A stretch of 62,053 bases of DNA from Rhizopus sp. PT2906 (GCA_025529335.1 JAMYHX010000238.1:1-62053), one strand, 5' to 3'. Shown: positions 31,301 to 43,318, counted from the first letter of the stretch. The notes: generated from the sequence alone by a model not told the origin. Program-made: numbers and translations.

Positions 31301-34285
31301 ATGACCAAACCTGACTGTTGGAATCAAGAAAAAGTTGTCAAGTGGTTGAATGATAAAGGATGGGGACAGTTTGCTTCTACCTTTGAAAGTAAGCCTTGAA
31401 GCATTTTTATTAAAAACTAGACAGTTTATATGTATACAATAGAGCATAATATCTGTCATGAAAAGTTTTTAAACATATCCTTGGCTGAATTAGTAGAGTA
31501 TTTGCCAAGGTAACAGCTAATACGAATCAAATCATTTTTCGGGTTTATATCCATAACAACATCAAGTTGTATAGATCCATGACGACTTATTATGAACGAC
31601 GGAGACTTTTAAATGAAATTCGCGCCCTTAGCAATAACGATAGCAGCGATCATCCATCAGCACCGCTTCCTATACACGTAAGCAAGGTCAACTACGGTCA
31701 TTCTTTTTCTTACTTTTATTTAGATATCTATCAACACAAACATGCACGACTATCGACCTAATATATCACCCTACTCTCATTCTTCGGATCACATCAAAGG
31801 ATACTCCTCATCTCCATCACCGTCCCCTTCTCCTTCTCCTTCATCAGATCATCTAGTGACAACTCCTTTTAGCACCACAAATCGGAAAAATTATACGTCT
31901 TATTCGCCAAAAGCTGCATTCAATAAATTTAAAAACCCCTTCAGATCAACAACAACAACAGCACAAAACTCAGCTTCATCCCTGAATGGACCGACACCAA
32001 GTCCGCGTTCAGTGCGGCATGAATCGGGCGATGAAGGCAATAAGCGCACTCCAGATAAAATATCCAAATTTTGGTCAAACTATTGGCATCATTCGCCAAA
32101 GAAACAGCCTAATCAACAGCCAAAAGTAAGGACTATAAAGACAGGAGAGAAGGGAATATTCTTATCTTGTCTTGTAGGAACAGAGAATTCAAGTCACAGG
32201 AGACAAGGAAACCTGGTATAGTTTGAATGTGACAAACATTAGAGACCCAGTAACAATAAAGCAGCTTGTGCTTAATCGAATGAACTATGAAGGACATTTA
32301 GACGACTATCTTTACTTTCATGAGAATGGTCCTAATCCAAGTACGAAGCATAAAATGTTGCTGTATGTATGTGTGTAACCAAGCTCTTCTAGATTTACCA
32401 ATCGAACCACATGAGCTAATGGACCTTTGCTCTACTGCTGATCAATCCGCTTCTCAAAGGCTACTTGTCAGACCTATACTCAAGTCACCATTTTCATTTA
32501 GCACTCCTGAGCTTGGCCAATCGCCGACCACTGAATCATCAAAGAGGTATAGGTAAGCTTTTAGAGCCTCTGTATTTCTGGCGCTAACAAACACTCTTTT
32601 TGTATAGCAGTATGAATTCTTCATCCAAACATTATACTTTATGTCGAAAAGGAGCTACAAAAATGCAAAGATCATCATTTGGTGTGCAGCTTTCAGACCC
32701 ACCTACTCCGCTTGAAGAAAGGAGTAAAACAAGTATCGTCTCGCTCCCTCCCCCTTCACCTTCCAAATTGTCTTGTTCATCCGATGACCCACCGCGTCAA
32801 CATATACTCTGGGCCGTCCCTCCTGCCAATTCAGGCGAACGACACTATCAGTCCCATCCAAGCACACCTGATCTGAGCAAGTCCTCTAGACAATCTTCTT
32901 GTTCAAACACTTCTGATTCTGCAAAAGAAGAATTTTGGGGAGAACGGCCACCGACAGAAGTGGTGTTTGACAACATGGAACGTTACTTTGACAAGCAGGA
33001 TTTGGATAAGGAGGTTGAAGTGGCTGTGGACGCTACCAACTCTCTAAGTCGTCGCTCAACTAAATCTATTCGCTTGGTAGCACGTGAAGCTAGTCGAAAA
33101 TACAAAAAGACAGGGGAAACAATGGTGCGTCGTAAGAGCACTAAACTATGGGGACAGCGCCTGGTCGAAGTAAAGTCAAAAAGTGCCCATGTCATGACGA
33201 GACTCCCGTCTGTGAGCGAGCATATGAGTTTATCGCATGCAAATACCTCTGATACACCTATTCAGTGGATACGCGGTAAATTGATTGGAAAAGGCTCATT
33301 TGGAAAAGTATACCTTGCCTTCAACGTAGGTTCAAGCGAAGTTATTGCTGTGAAACAAGTAGAAGTGCCTAAAACAGTGTCAGATATGCTGAATGAACGT
33401 CAACATGATGTCGTAGAGGCTCTCTATCAAGAAATCATGATGTTGCGTGACTTGGACCATGAAAACATCGTTCAGTATTTAGGCTATGGCAGGGATGATA
33501 CAGAAGGCGTCATCAATATCTTTTTGGAATACGTTTCGGGTGGAAGCTTATCAAGTCGTTTATCTGTTCATGGCCCATTTGATGAGTCATTGACAAGGTA
33601 TATAACTAAGCAGATATGTTCAGGGCTTGCCTACCTTCATTCAAGGAATATACTTCACAGAGTAAAGTAGATACAATATATATCTTATTGTCATTAATAA
33701 AGTTTCGTTTAGGATATTAAAGCAGCCAATATACTAATTGAGCAAGATGGTATATGCAAAATCTCTGATTTTGGATTATCCAAAAAGAACGACTATGATG
33801 AAGTGTATGACGAAAACTCTAGAATGTCACTTCGAGGCTCTATCTACTGGATGGCTCCAGAAGTGGTCAAGAATGAACCCTACAGCGCTAAAGTAGATAT
33901 ATGGAGCTTAGGCTGTACTGTCTTGGAAATGCTCACAGGACAGAGGCCGTGGTTAGCGTTGAGTCAGATAGCTGCTATTTATAACGTAATGCCATTAAAT
34001 ATGAATATATTACATTTATTAACATCTTTACTGCTCTTAGCTCGGAAGATTAAATTCCCCAAATATACCAGATCATATATCAAATTGCGCAAAAGATTTT
34101 CTTAAGCAGTGCTTCATCATGTAAGTTAAATTCGTTCCTTTTGTTAAACAAGCATTTTGACTTTTATTTTTTGTTATAGTGATCCTATACAACGCCCTAC
34201 AGCAACTAATCTGCTGGAACACGAATTTTTAAATATAGACCCATCCTTCCAATTTAATGAATACCTTGAGAAAGGAAAGATATAA
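31301..34285 (+). CDS. MAP kinase kinase kinase, Bck1/Mkh1-like with SAM and RA-like domains
   Basis: Ten exons (31301-31388, 31443-31509, 31575-31677, 31724-32125, 32178-32340, 32393-32552, 32608-33661, 33713-33985, 34041-34120, 34180-34285) give 831 residues. An N-terminal SAM domain (WNQEKVVKWLNDKGWGQF ... YYERRRLLNEIRAL) is followed by a Ser/Pro/Thr-rich linker with (SP)n. An RA/RBD-like fold comes next, about 221-275 (RIQVTGDKETWYSLNVTNI), then a second disordered region. The kinase starts near 548: GKGSFGKVYLAF, AVKQVEVPK, HRDIKAANIL (about 679), DFGLSKK and GSIYWMAPEVV. The kinase resembles fungal Bck1/Mkh1, the MAPKKK of the cell-wall-integrity pathway; Ste11/Byr2 shares SAM and RA, so the choice is not certain. 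The HRD is split by an intron (CACAGA/GATATT). Confidence 0.9.
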
Positions 34286-34456
34286 CCTCATCATGGTCCT
34301 TTCTCTCAAATAAAATGTTCATTCAATTTCCATGATTACGTAAAAATTGCAAATACTCATCTAAACCCTAGTCATCATATGGTATCTCCGATTATGCATT
34401 TTGCTTATAAATACGCGTTTTAGTCTATCTTTTTATTCGGAAAAAAGAAAAAAAAA
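34286..34456 (+). promoter_or_regulatory. Promoter of the aldo-keto reductase gene
   Basis: A TATA-like box, tataaata, at 34406-34413 lies 44 bp upstream of the start codon and is followed by a pyrimidine-rich stretch and an A-rich leader. One of the few good TATA boxes in the window, consistent with an inducible gene (inference). Confidence 0.5.
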
Positions 34457-35591
34457 ATGAGCAGCCAAAAGAACTATGTTGAATTGAATCGTACCAAACA
34501 AAAGATGCCTCTTGTTGGTCTCGGTACCGCCCGAATCGATCGTAAAGAAACAGAGGAAGTGGTTTACAATGCGATCAAGACAGGTTATCGTTTGATTGAT
34601 GCCGCTCTTTTGTACCAAAATGAAGCAGAAGTAGGCAAGGCTATCAAGAGAGCTCTTTCTGACGGCATTGTTAAGCGTGAAGAGTTATTTGGTAATTAAA
34701 ACAATATGAGATAAATATGATGATAGATATTAACTCCTCATAGTTATTAGCAAACTTTGGAATAGTCATCACAGTAAAGAAGCCGTAAAGAAGGCTATCA
34801 AGGTTACTCTTGAAGATCTGGGTCTCGATTACCTTGATCTTTACCTCATTCACTGTAAGTCTCATTCTTTGTTCTTTTGACCGAATAGACATTGATTAAT
34901 CTCCCACTTTATTTAGGGCCAATTCCTAGTCATTTTGTTGAACCCAAAGACTTGCCAAACATTGCCATGGAAAAAGAATACAAGATGGAACGCTCACCTA
35001 TACATGAATGCTGGCGTGCAATGGAAGAACTTGTGGATGAGGGACTTGTTCGCAATATTGGCGTTTCCAACTTTAATGTTCAATCCATTCTTGATATTCT
35101 CACTTATTGTAAATACAAGCCTGCTGCCCTTGAGAGTACGTTGTCTTCTTACTGTGTTTGACATATACTAACGACGCTTTTAAATAGTCGAACATCACCC
35201 TTATCTCCAGCAGAAGCGCCTTGTCAAATGGGTGAACTCTCACGATATCCATATTATTGCATATGGTGCCTTTGGCCCAACTGTCTATGGTGGTGTAGTT
35301 CCCAACCATTTGAAGGATGTTCAGTCTCTCTTTGAGCATCCTGTGATCAAAAAGATTGCTGAAAAGCACAAACATGAGCCTGGCGAAATCTTGCTGAAAT
35401 GGGTCATTCAGCGTGGCAACACTGTTATCCCCAAAACGACCAAAGTAGAACGTATGAAGAGCAATCTGAACTTATTCTCCTTTGACTTGGACGAGGATGA
35501 CTTTAAGGAAATCGAAAAGTTGGATATCAAGGCTAGGTTTAACGATCTTGTTGAAGAAATGTATGGCTACGAATTCCCTATCTTTGATTAA
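34457..35591 (+). CDS. Aldo-keto reductase
   Basis: Four exons: 34457-34691, 34744-34854, 34917-35135, 35188-35591 (322 residues). NAD(P)H-dependent carbonyl reductase of the AKR superfamily. The catalytic tetrad is present: Asp and Tyr in LIDAALLYQNEAEVG, Lys in VISKLWNSHH and His in YLIHWPIP. GVSNFNVQ and the cofactor-binding C-terminal block GNTVIPKTTKVERMKSNL are intact. Length and motifs fit xylose/glycerol/aldose reductase-like enzymes; the substrate cannot be read from the sequence. No signal peptide, so cytosolic. Confidence 0.93.
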
Positions 35592-35977
35592 TACTTTTGT
35601 AATAAATGAATTACTATATCATTTACAATTTTTCTAACGTATTTATACTATGCTGCTGGTTTATTGTTTCTTTGCGGTCATGAGTACGTGTATTAAAAGA
35701 TGTATTGTGATAAAAACAAGTTGGCAGCAAGACTACTTCATTGAAAGCATTACTTCCAAATTTTTTTTCACTTTTAAACTGCACAAACTTTTTCCCTAAA
35801 GATACAGCAAGGGTCCTTTTGTATCTTCATAACTACAAAATGTCTATTTAATTTAATAGGCTTTTTTACAACAAGTAAAGCAATAGGCGATTATTCTATT
35901 GTCAATGATATTTTAGAATGTGTGAAAGTATTTACAATGATGGGAGTCCTCCTCCTTCTCCGTATTTCTCTGCACGG
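35592..35977. other. Gene-free spacer between convergent genes
   Basis: AT-rich 3' flanks of the reductase and the cyclin. No gene or repeat recognised. Confidence 0.45.
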
Positions 35978-37099
35978 TTAAGGCGATGTAGGCGAACCAG
36001 TTGGAGACGCATATATGGTAGAGAATAGTTTATACATGTCCATTACGGAACCAACGATCTCTATTGTGTTGAAAGCAGTCAGTAACCATCTTGAATAAGA
36101 ACTATTCCTTATACCTGGAATAACTTGTGAGTGCTCTTCCATATAATGAGCCAGCTCAGAAGCAGGATCAATTTCATACTCCACTTCACAACCACAAAAA
36201 GACATCATCAGAAGTACTACTGCCATCAACCTGTTGCCATACCACTGAATAAATGGTAATCGATAACTAGGAAGTAATTAATATTTAAAAGAGGGTGAAT
36301 ATATGTGTATGTACCTATCATTCATCATAGCAACACATGTATTAATCACCTCTTCAGGTACTACATGGAAATACATATATAAGCTGCAGAAAGAAGAAAA
36401 ATAAAGTGTTGTACCTTGTATTTGTTCACAAATATCATAAAGATAGTAGTAGGGGTGGTCAATGTCTAAATCAAAGCATGTAAGGTCTACCACAATCAAT
36501 TCATAATTCAATATTTCGTCAGCAAATTCGTTCTGTTACCATTGATTAATACCAAAGGAGAATATATAAACAAAGATGGTCTAACTTACGATATCTTCTT
36601 CATAAATGTCTTCTTCACTTCCAAATGACCATATTTTTGCTATATCAAACGCTCTTCTTGCTGTCTCTTCGCTCTTACAAGCAACAAACAGACAAGTGGC
36701 GGCAATTTTCTATTGAATGTTAATGAATTAATACTTGATTATAATGTTACTCACATCATATGGAAATTCATAGAGTGAAGCGACAGTGTAAAATCTGTGA
36801 AATAATGTAGACGCAGTCCCAACGACAGGTAAAGGCCTATTTATTTTTTTATTTCTTACTGTTAGAACAAAACAATAGATCTACTTACAGTTCTAGTCGG
36901 CTTCCTGCTATTTGAATAAAACACACACCACGCATTCTCCATGCAAACTCTTCCTCAAGGCTCATTCCATCTTCAATAGATGGAGAGTAAAAGCTTTCTT
37001 CTTTACTTATACTCCACTAAAATAATTTTATTAGCATATGAGTTATATACTATATTTACTTACTCTGTCAACCGCTCTTGAGTTAGAAGTGTGATTCAT
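35978..37099 (-). CDS. Cyclin, Ctk2/cyclin-K-like (transcriptional CDK partner)
   Basis: Seven minus-strand exons (37099-37064, 37016-36889, 36836-36755, 36709-36590, 36532-36415, 36360-36315, 36266-35978) give 272 residues. The cyclin box is clear: W-S-I-S-K-E-E start, MSLEEEFAWRMRGVCFIQ, LPLPVVGTASTLFHRFYT and KIAATCLFVACKSEETARRA, then a second repeat (ILNYELIVVDLTCFDLDI; SYRLPFIQWYGNRLM). This is the pattern of cyclins K/T/C and yeast Ctk2, which pair with CDK9/CDK12-like kinases acting on the RNA polymerase II CTD. The exact subfamily is uncertain. One acceptor had to be chosen downstream of an apparent one (gcag) that would lead into a stop. Its start faces the secreted-protein gene 295 bp away. 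Confidence 0.85.
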
Positions 37100-37193
37100 A
37101 ATGGAAAGGTAAAGAGAAGAAGTGTAGTTCTCAGGACACATTTTAAATCCTCTTGTCTAATGAAACACCGCAACTTGTGGTACAGAAACAGAA

Positions 37194-37230
<37 letters not shown>

Positions 37231-37394
37231 CTTTATCTGCTCCAATCGTTGATCTCTTGGTACTCTTGATACCCTTGATTCTGAGTTGAAGCACATCTGA
37301 GACCTAACATACCCATGATTTGGACTATACATAAAGCCATTATCGAAGGGTAATGTCTTTTTTCTCTTTTATAAGCCTTCTTTTGTATACAAAT
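37100..37394. promoter_or_regulatory. Divergent promoter with a (CT)n microsatellite
   Basis: 295 bp between the cyclin and beta-barrel starts. A (CT)14-type run lies at 37200-37228. No TATA box recognised. Shared control is inferred from spacing. Confidence 0.5.
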
Positions 37395-38740
37395 ATGAAG
37401 TCGCTCATACTTACAGCATGTATTTCATTGATATTAAGTTCTTCTTTGGCTGTTGATTTTCCAAATGATTTGTTTTTTGTTCATCATCCCGAGATAGCCG
37501 AAGCCCACGCGAAGGGTCTCTATCAAGTTAATAACTATGCACAAGGTATACACATATAATGCTATCCAAGATGAATCGTTCTTTACTTTTTTGAATTTAG
37601 CACCACCTATGCCATACAATGCTGCTAATTCAGCAGGGTCGCAACCTAATTCGGTACAGTATCCTCCTTATCATGCCAACTACAATGGGAACGGCTTAAG
37701 CCGACGAGGTATCAAGTATACCGAAGATGGTGCTATAGATTGGCAAGCTATGGCTTCTGATGGGCAGTCGCAAAATAAAGGGATGTACGCTACCCAAGAT
37801 GGATCTTACCACAATGCTTATAATTACCCTCCTGGAACATCTAATGGTATGCAAACCCCTTCACAAGGGCCCGCCAACATGAACAGTAATTATGCAAACA
37901 ATGCACAAGTTCCTGGGGCTACTAATGGCAATCAAGGTAATCCTCAGTTTTATGGTAATGGTACTAGCAATAACGCTGCTTATAACAATGGTCATTACAC
38001 GAATAATGCTGCCTATAACAATGGTCCTTACGCCAACAATGCTGCTTACAATAGTGGACCTTATGTTAATAATGCCGCTTACAACAATAACCCTCAAGGT
38101 CGTTATGATAACATTAATAACCTTGCAGGTTATGGTAACGGCTATCAACAGCAAAATAATCCCTATAATCAAGGCAATCAAGGCAATCAAGGTAATGTAG
38201 GTTATGACGGGCCATATAGCAACCAACAAGCTGGCAACAATTTTTCTCCCGGAAACCAATATAACAATCCCAATGGCTACGGTATGCAACAGGGTGCAAA
38301 CACTGCTAGTGGGCAAACTGCTCCCAACAGCAACGTCAGGCTTGCTGGTGCTTCTCCAAAAGATAATGGATACACTCGAGGAGAAGGAACCTTTTATGAT
38401 CTGGAGACACACGTTGGTATTTGTGGACAACGAAGAAAAAACACAGAAATTGTTGCTGCTTTGAATTCTAAGCAAATGGGTACACCTGATAGTAGAAATC
38501 CCAATTGTGGTAAAACTATAGAAATAGTTGGACCTAATGGTAAATCAGTCAGGGCTACCATTGTGGATGACTGCAAAACTTGCCAAACGGGAGGGCTTGA
38601 GATGAGCCCAGCAGGTAAGATCATATTTACTTTTTATCAGCTTTTGATACAAACATCCTCTTTTTTTTATAATAGCTTTTGAGCAGCTGGGCGATTTTAG
38701 CCATGGATCTGTTCCAATCAAATGGAAGTTTGTCAATTAA
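37395..38740 (+). CDS. Secreted Asn/Gly-rich protein with RlpA/expansin-like double-psi beta-barrel
   Basis: Three exons: 37395-37545, 37601-38614, 38676-38740 (409 residues). A signal peptide is obvious (MKSLILTACISLILSSSLAV). The middle is low in complexity and rich in Asn, Gly, Tyr and Gln, with four 11-residue repeats of the type NNAAYNNGPYA (about residues 174-217) and QGN repeats. The C-terminal about 100 residues form a DPBB domain: GEGTFYDLETHVGICG, NPNCGKTIEIVGPNGKSV and TIVDDCKTCQTGGLEMSPAAF, with the conserved Cys and DDC. Related fungal proteins (expansin-like, cerato-platanin-distant) are cell-wall or extracellular. Without a second expansin carbohydrate-binding domain this is better called RlpA-like. 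Likely a cell-surface or secreted protein. Confidence 0.88.
37969..38100 (+). repeat. Four 33-bp in-frame tandem repeats
   Basis: Units start at about 37969, 38002, 38035 and 38068, each beginning aayaaygcygcyta and coding for NNAAYN-x-G/N-x-Y/Q. Differences are mostly at third positions, so the repeat is kept at protein level. Confidence 0.85.
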
Positions 38741-39313
38741 TATAGTTCATTCAAATAAAACGTATTATAATCCAGCTTCATAAATCCAGAGTTGGATCTG
38801 CTGCAATTATTGATGATCTTTTTCTCTAAAGTACAAGAAATAAGCACAAATTTGCCTAATTGAAGTATGTAGCGAGATATATATTTATTAGAGCACAATA
38901 CTTTATCTTCTTCATTTTACTTCGATAATGGCAGCGACAACGTTTGCTTTAAAACTTAGGATGAGTTTATCAGACTTTATCAGCATAACCGATTGTCTTG
39001 TAATTCTATATTTTTATTTGGCTATAAAGCATAACTCGAATGCTACAACACTAAGGCAAGTTACTAGTACATAATTAAGAACATACAATCCAATCGCATA
39101 AAACAATCAAAAACTAAATTGAAACTTGAGTAGGCTAAACTCAAGTGTATTATTGTAATTTCAACTATGTGTCAACTTTTTTTTAATATGCAATCAAGCT
39201 TAATTGACATATCAATTAATGCAAATTCAATTGAAACAATAATAAACTAATGTCTATCTTTTTCAAACTACACGTGTAATTTACTTTTTATTAGACTTAT
39301 AAGCAACAAGGCT
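38741..39313. other. Gene-free spacer
   Basis: Very AT-rich, non-coding in all frames that I checked. No repeat shared with other parts was noticed. Confidence 0.5.
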
Positions 39314-39715
39314 TTACCTACGATGAGGAAAGTTTGTTACGATTGGAGGAACAAAGGGCTTCGTTTTTTGTTGGTGTGGGTGAATATCCACAATTGTAGG
39401 AAGATCCTTTTGACATGGAGATTCGATGGCGCCTTGAGCAGTGAAAAACGTATCCACAGGGCTGGTGATAACGCAGGATTTACTTTGCAAAGACGCTGAG
39501 GATGAAGCTGCTGACAAAGGCAAAAACTTCATTCCCGCTTTGAAAAATTCTGAAGAGGGGTCATCGTTGGTGGTAACAAAGGTCTCTGCTGAAGTTGACA
39601 GAACAGGAGGAGACTCTTCAGGATCATGCGTAGACATCGTCTCCTTGGGCTTGAAAGTGCCTCTTACCCAACGAAAAAAGCGATTAGGCCATAACATTAG
39701 CTTGGAACGTAACAT
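39314..39715 (-). CDS. Small hypothetical protein
   Basis: A single-exon frame of 133 codons with an ATG at 39715. A TATA-like box lies 53 bp upstream (39768-39775 on the minus strand). The start MLRSKLMLWPNRFFRWVRG is basic and amphipathic, compatible with a mitochondrial or membrane-associated leader. The rest is Ser/Thr/Pro-rich and probably disordered (STHDPEESPPVLSTSAETF, PHQQKTKPFVPPIV). No family recognised. The promoter and even codon use argue for a real gene, but there is no homology evidence. Confidence 0.45.
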   Translation of the reverse strand: MLRSKLMLWPNRFFRWVRGTFKPKETMSTHDPEESPPVLSTSAETFVTTNDDPSSEFFKAGMKFLPLSAASSSASLQSKSCVITSPVDTFFTAQGAIESPCQKDLPTIVDIHPHQQKTKPFVPPIVTNFPHRR

Positions 39716-39767
39716 TTTGCTTATAGAATGAAGAGAAAAAGAAAAAGTGCAAAATAAAGTTGAAAGG

Positions 39768-39775
39768 TATTTATA
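39768..39775 (-). promoter_or_regulatory. TATA-like box
   Basis: tataaata on the minus strand, 53 bp upstream of the ATG of the small hypothetical gene; the same spacing class as the box before the aldo-keto reductase. Confidence 0.4.
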
Positions 39776-40245
39776 GATAAAAGTTAAGCAACAGTTTTAT
39801 CTCCTCGGGGATTTTTTATACATGTTTGACCCATAAGAAACCTGTGGTATAACATGTGCAAGTAAACAGAGTATACCTCAAGTAGTATTTGTTGTTGTGA
39901 TAAGCCTAAAGATTGCTCTATTTGAGCAAACGAGATGGTATCAAATTGTCTTATTCACTATATCAAATAACATTGTCTCACTGTTTAAACTTTATTAGCC
40001 TAGGATTATTTAATTAGCAACTAGATATTTTTAAACGCCACTGTATTGCCATTGACAGTACGATAAATACAATTGGCGCTTATCAATTCAGATGTATTAA
40101 CTGCATGTCAATGTAACAAGAAAAGCATAATAAGAGTGTGAAGATAAAAGACCTTTTATACAAGTAGAACAATCGCATCATGCTTGTTTTTAATAGCTTA
40201 AAAGTGGGTTTAATCATTCATAAATTCAATATGAATTACTTTAGA
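39776..40245. other. Gene-free spacer
   Basis: AT-rich; no frame with conserved motifs. Contains the 3' flank of the second RING gene. Confidence 0.45.
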
Positions 40246-41598
40246 TTATCTTTTACGAAAGTCTTGTTTACACAGAGGGCATCTTTGATCAAGCACAAGC
40301 CATCTATTTATACATATTTTATGGAAATAATGCATGCACCTAAAGCAAAAGAAAGAACCTTAATTTAAAGCTTTCTTTTCTCTTATAGCTTACCATAATC
40401 GACCCAACATATCATTCTCTTCATAGTCTGATAAGCAGATGCAGCATAATGTATCTCTTTCTAACGTTACTGATAGGTATTCTTCTTTTGCCTCTTTCTC
40501 AAGTAAATGATTATCATAGGTTGCTTGTTTCTTTTTGCGATCCAAAGCTGTGTCTTTAGCATGTTGGTTATTGATTCTGATTGTAGAAACCTCATGTGCT
40601 ATTTCTCTTTGCCTTCGGATCATGCTATAACTTTTATTTCGCAGTTTTTGAAGAGCATCTACACAACAAAGGGTGTCAATGATATTGTTAAAATAAAGAT
40701 GCTGTTCATTACTTAGCAATTGTGGTACACAGTAATTCATGTAAAAATACAATATTGATGGCGCAAAAGATGTTATGTATTCGGCTATAGTAAACACAAA
40801 GATGCTTATGTAGAGCCTAGGTGCTTTATATATGCATTCTGTCGCCCACAATATTAGATAATTTCCAAATATAAACAAGAGCATAGTGGTAACGTCAATT
40901 AAATAGCACAGCCTAACAGAGATCAGACGGTCCATTTCCATTAGTTTAAGTTTATATTACCTTTGCAGAAAGGTGCTATATTGAATATAACCCCAAGAGT
41001 TTGCTACAGGATAACTATTTGATCCATATGGAATGTGCTCCACATTGACTTCAATGAGTTCAGCTCCAAAGAGAATTTTCCTTATTCCAAATGCACCATT
41101 TCTAATGGTACATGATTGATAACCTCGCATATCTCGTGAAAATCTCCCTGATCGTGTTCTTTTAGCTGTATTTTTAATGACAAATGTAACAATAACAGGA
41201 CAAGAGAGGACAAGGCGGACCACATGCAAAATAGTGTACATCTTCAATGTCCTATCACAGTGTTCTTTTGATGATAGTAATAATGTAGTGATAGCAGCCA
41301 CCTCCTGTCATAAGCAGCGAGCTTTTTGTTTAATCTTTCACGTTGGAATGATTTAAAGCTAACTATGTACCTGTAAGAGGGTAAGCGACAGAGCAGTGTA
41401 TCCAACTGTCCTTTTTATTTCTAGTAGCTGATCCCAACAATACCATAAGAACCTTAGCCGATGAGTGCGAGCAACAGATGAAGCAGTAATAGAGTCCGGT
41501 TCAGAGCTATTAAAGGACACGTTGGCAGCACTTGGATCCAAGTAGTCCATATATTCGTTATTGAGAAATAAAAGAGTATTTTTTTTTGTTTTATTCAA
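40246..41598 (-). CDS. Multi-pass membrane RING-H2 E3 ubiquitin ligase (copy 2)
   Basis: Four minus-strand exons (41598-41371, 41304-40961, 40912-40394, 40339-40246) give 394 residues. The architecture matches the gene at 19913-21414: a short N-terminal tail, two hydrophobic spans around EHCDRTLKMYTILHVVRLVL (copy 1: MYCDKPLRVFVSVYIVRLVI), two more (DVTTMLLFIFGNYLILWATE; copy 1: DVFAVLWFIIGNYMLFSST), a charged helical linker and a C-terminal RING-H2 (CCICLSDYEENDMLGRLW-CMHYFHKIC ... CPLC). The last intron splits the same codon as in copy 1. Copy 2 lacks the Thr/Ser-rich N-terminus and has a Lys/Glu-rich linker instead. Probable ubiquitin ligase of an internal membrane. Confidence 0.83.
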
Positions 41599-41667
41599 GG
41601 GAAATATTTAAACAAGGGTGGATATGCAGTGAAATGAAACCTGTCAATAACATCTATAAAATCATAT

Positions 41668-43318
41668 TTACATGTGGACAAATGCTGCCCATGCTAAAAC
41701 ACATGTAACAACAATATCAACCATTTGTGCAATAATATAAAGCGTGATTAGCTTTCCTAAGCTTCGTATATTTTGCTTCATTTCATTGATTTGGAGGCCC
41801 AAACCGATGCTGACAAATGAAAGCGTCGAAAACCATTCAGAGACATAAAAACAGAATGAGTTGACAAGAGAACGCGTTTCAGGGTTGTTATCTATGGTTG
41901 TATTAAACAAGACTGCCGTTATGATGAAGCCAAGGACAAACTTGGGGAATCGTTTCCATAGGAGGATATACGCCTTTTCTTTAGGTTTATTCAATGCATG
42001 GGTATTTCGAGGGCGCTTCACGGTTGGTGTATTTGTATCTTCTATGGCATTATCACGCTCATTATCTTGTACTGTAACGTCGTCTAAATTTTCACTTCTT
42101 CTGAGAAGCTCCTCCTCTAGCTTATAAGCAGCTTTTAGTTCATACCGTGACCAAGCCCACGCCATTAGAACCGATAATGGTCCAATTAGGATGTTTTGCA
42201 TCATCTTGACAACAGCAGATGTATCAATAGCTTCTTTGTCACCATAGATGCTTGCGGCAGCAATAACAGCGCCAGTAGAATCGACGCAGCCGCCAAACCA
42301 AGCTCCACTCACGGTAGCTGAAAAATCAAACCGTTTGGCAATATAAGGTAAGGCAATGATACTAGGGATAGTAAAGATAGATATGATTGCAATTGGCATC
42401 TCTGTTTTATGGGGTACACCCATACTAGCACCCAAGGCAATAGCGGCAGAAGAGCCACAGATGAAAGTAGCCCCTGACATAATGATGGCTGTTTGGGTAT
42501 CAATCTTTAGTATCTTCCAACCAAAATAAGCAACAATCATGAATAAGGTAGGGGTATCAATCCAGCTAACAAACAAGGCACGAGGGGCCAGTGGTCTGAG
42601 AACACTTATATCAATACAGAGAAGCACTAAACTGATAGCAATATAAGGTTCTGTTTGCTGTGCAATCTTTAACCATGGAGGCAGACTGTTTGACTTGGTA
42701 AAAAAGGGAATCAGGTTGCGAAGAAGGCACCCCAAGATAATGGCCCATATGGAGTCACCGATGCTTGCCTTGTGTAATGTAACTACAGAGAAAAGACATG
42801 TGAGTAAAAAAAAAAAAAAGATGAAAGGTCCAATCTATTTAGTTACCATTGCTGGCAAGCATTTTGCTGATAAGTGCAATAATGAATACTATGGAATAAC
42901 CTAAGGGGAACTTTTTCCAATTTCGTGCGCGGGTAGCCGCCATGGACAACCAAAGAAGCGCTCCCATCATGACACAGATGACCAAGAGTCCATAGTTGCC
43001 GGGTGTGGCAAAAGTAAGAAATGGATTTTTTTCCCAGGGTAAAAATTTAGGTGAGGGTATATTGTGCTTAACAGCAGAAGTGATGCATCCAAAAAAGATG
43101 AGGCCAATCCAACATGGCCACCATTCTTCAGAGTTCCACCATAGTAGCCATGATTTGTAGTCAAACTTTTTCTTTTCTGATGACGTTTTTTCTGATAGAT
43201 CATGATGTACAGAGAGTGTAGAAGTAGCCGATTGAGAGTTAATGGAGCCGGACGGCTCTTTGGCTCTTGGCTGCTGCTCAGGTATATTTTTTGAAGGATT
43301 ATATGGTTCTACTTCCAT
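41668..43318 (-). CDS. YeiH/UPF0324 (PSE family) membrane transporter
   Basis: Two minus-strand exons (43318-42847 and 42782-41668) give 528 residues. About ten hydrophobic spans are visible. The sequence CGSSAAIALGA (about residue 268), with SGAWFGGCVDSTGAV further on, is the hallmark of the Cons_hypoth698/UPF0324 family (putative sulfate exporters, YeiH in bacteria). An N-terminal hydrophilic tail of about 55 residues and a hydrophilic loop with DDVTVQDNERDN and KRPRNTHALNKPKEK are extra to the usual bacterial protein (about 340-350 residues). Function in fungi is unknown; anion export is inferred from the bacterial annotation, which itself is weak. The intron (43-83 nt class, gtaact...ctgtag) shows it is nuclear, not contamination. 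Confidence 0.85.

Noticed and set aside
37201..37228. (CT)n run as a functional element
   Set aside because: Simple microsatellite; listed only as part of the promoter region because nothing beyond composition supports a role.
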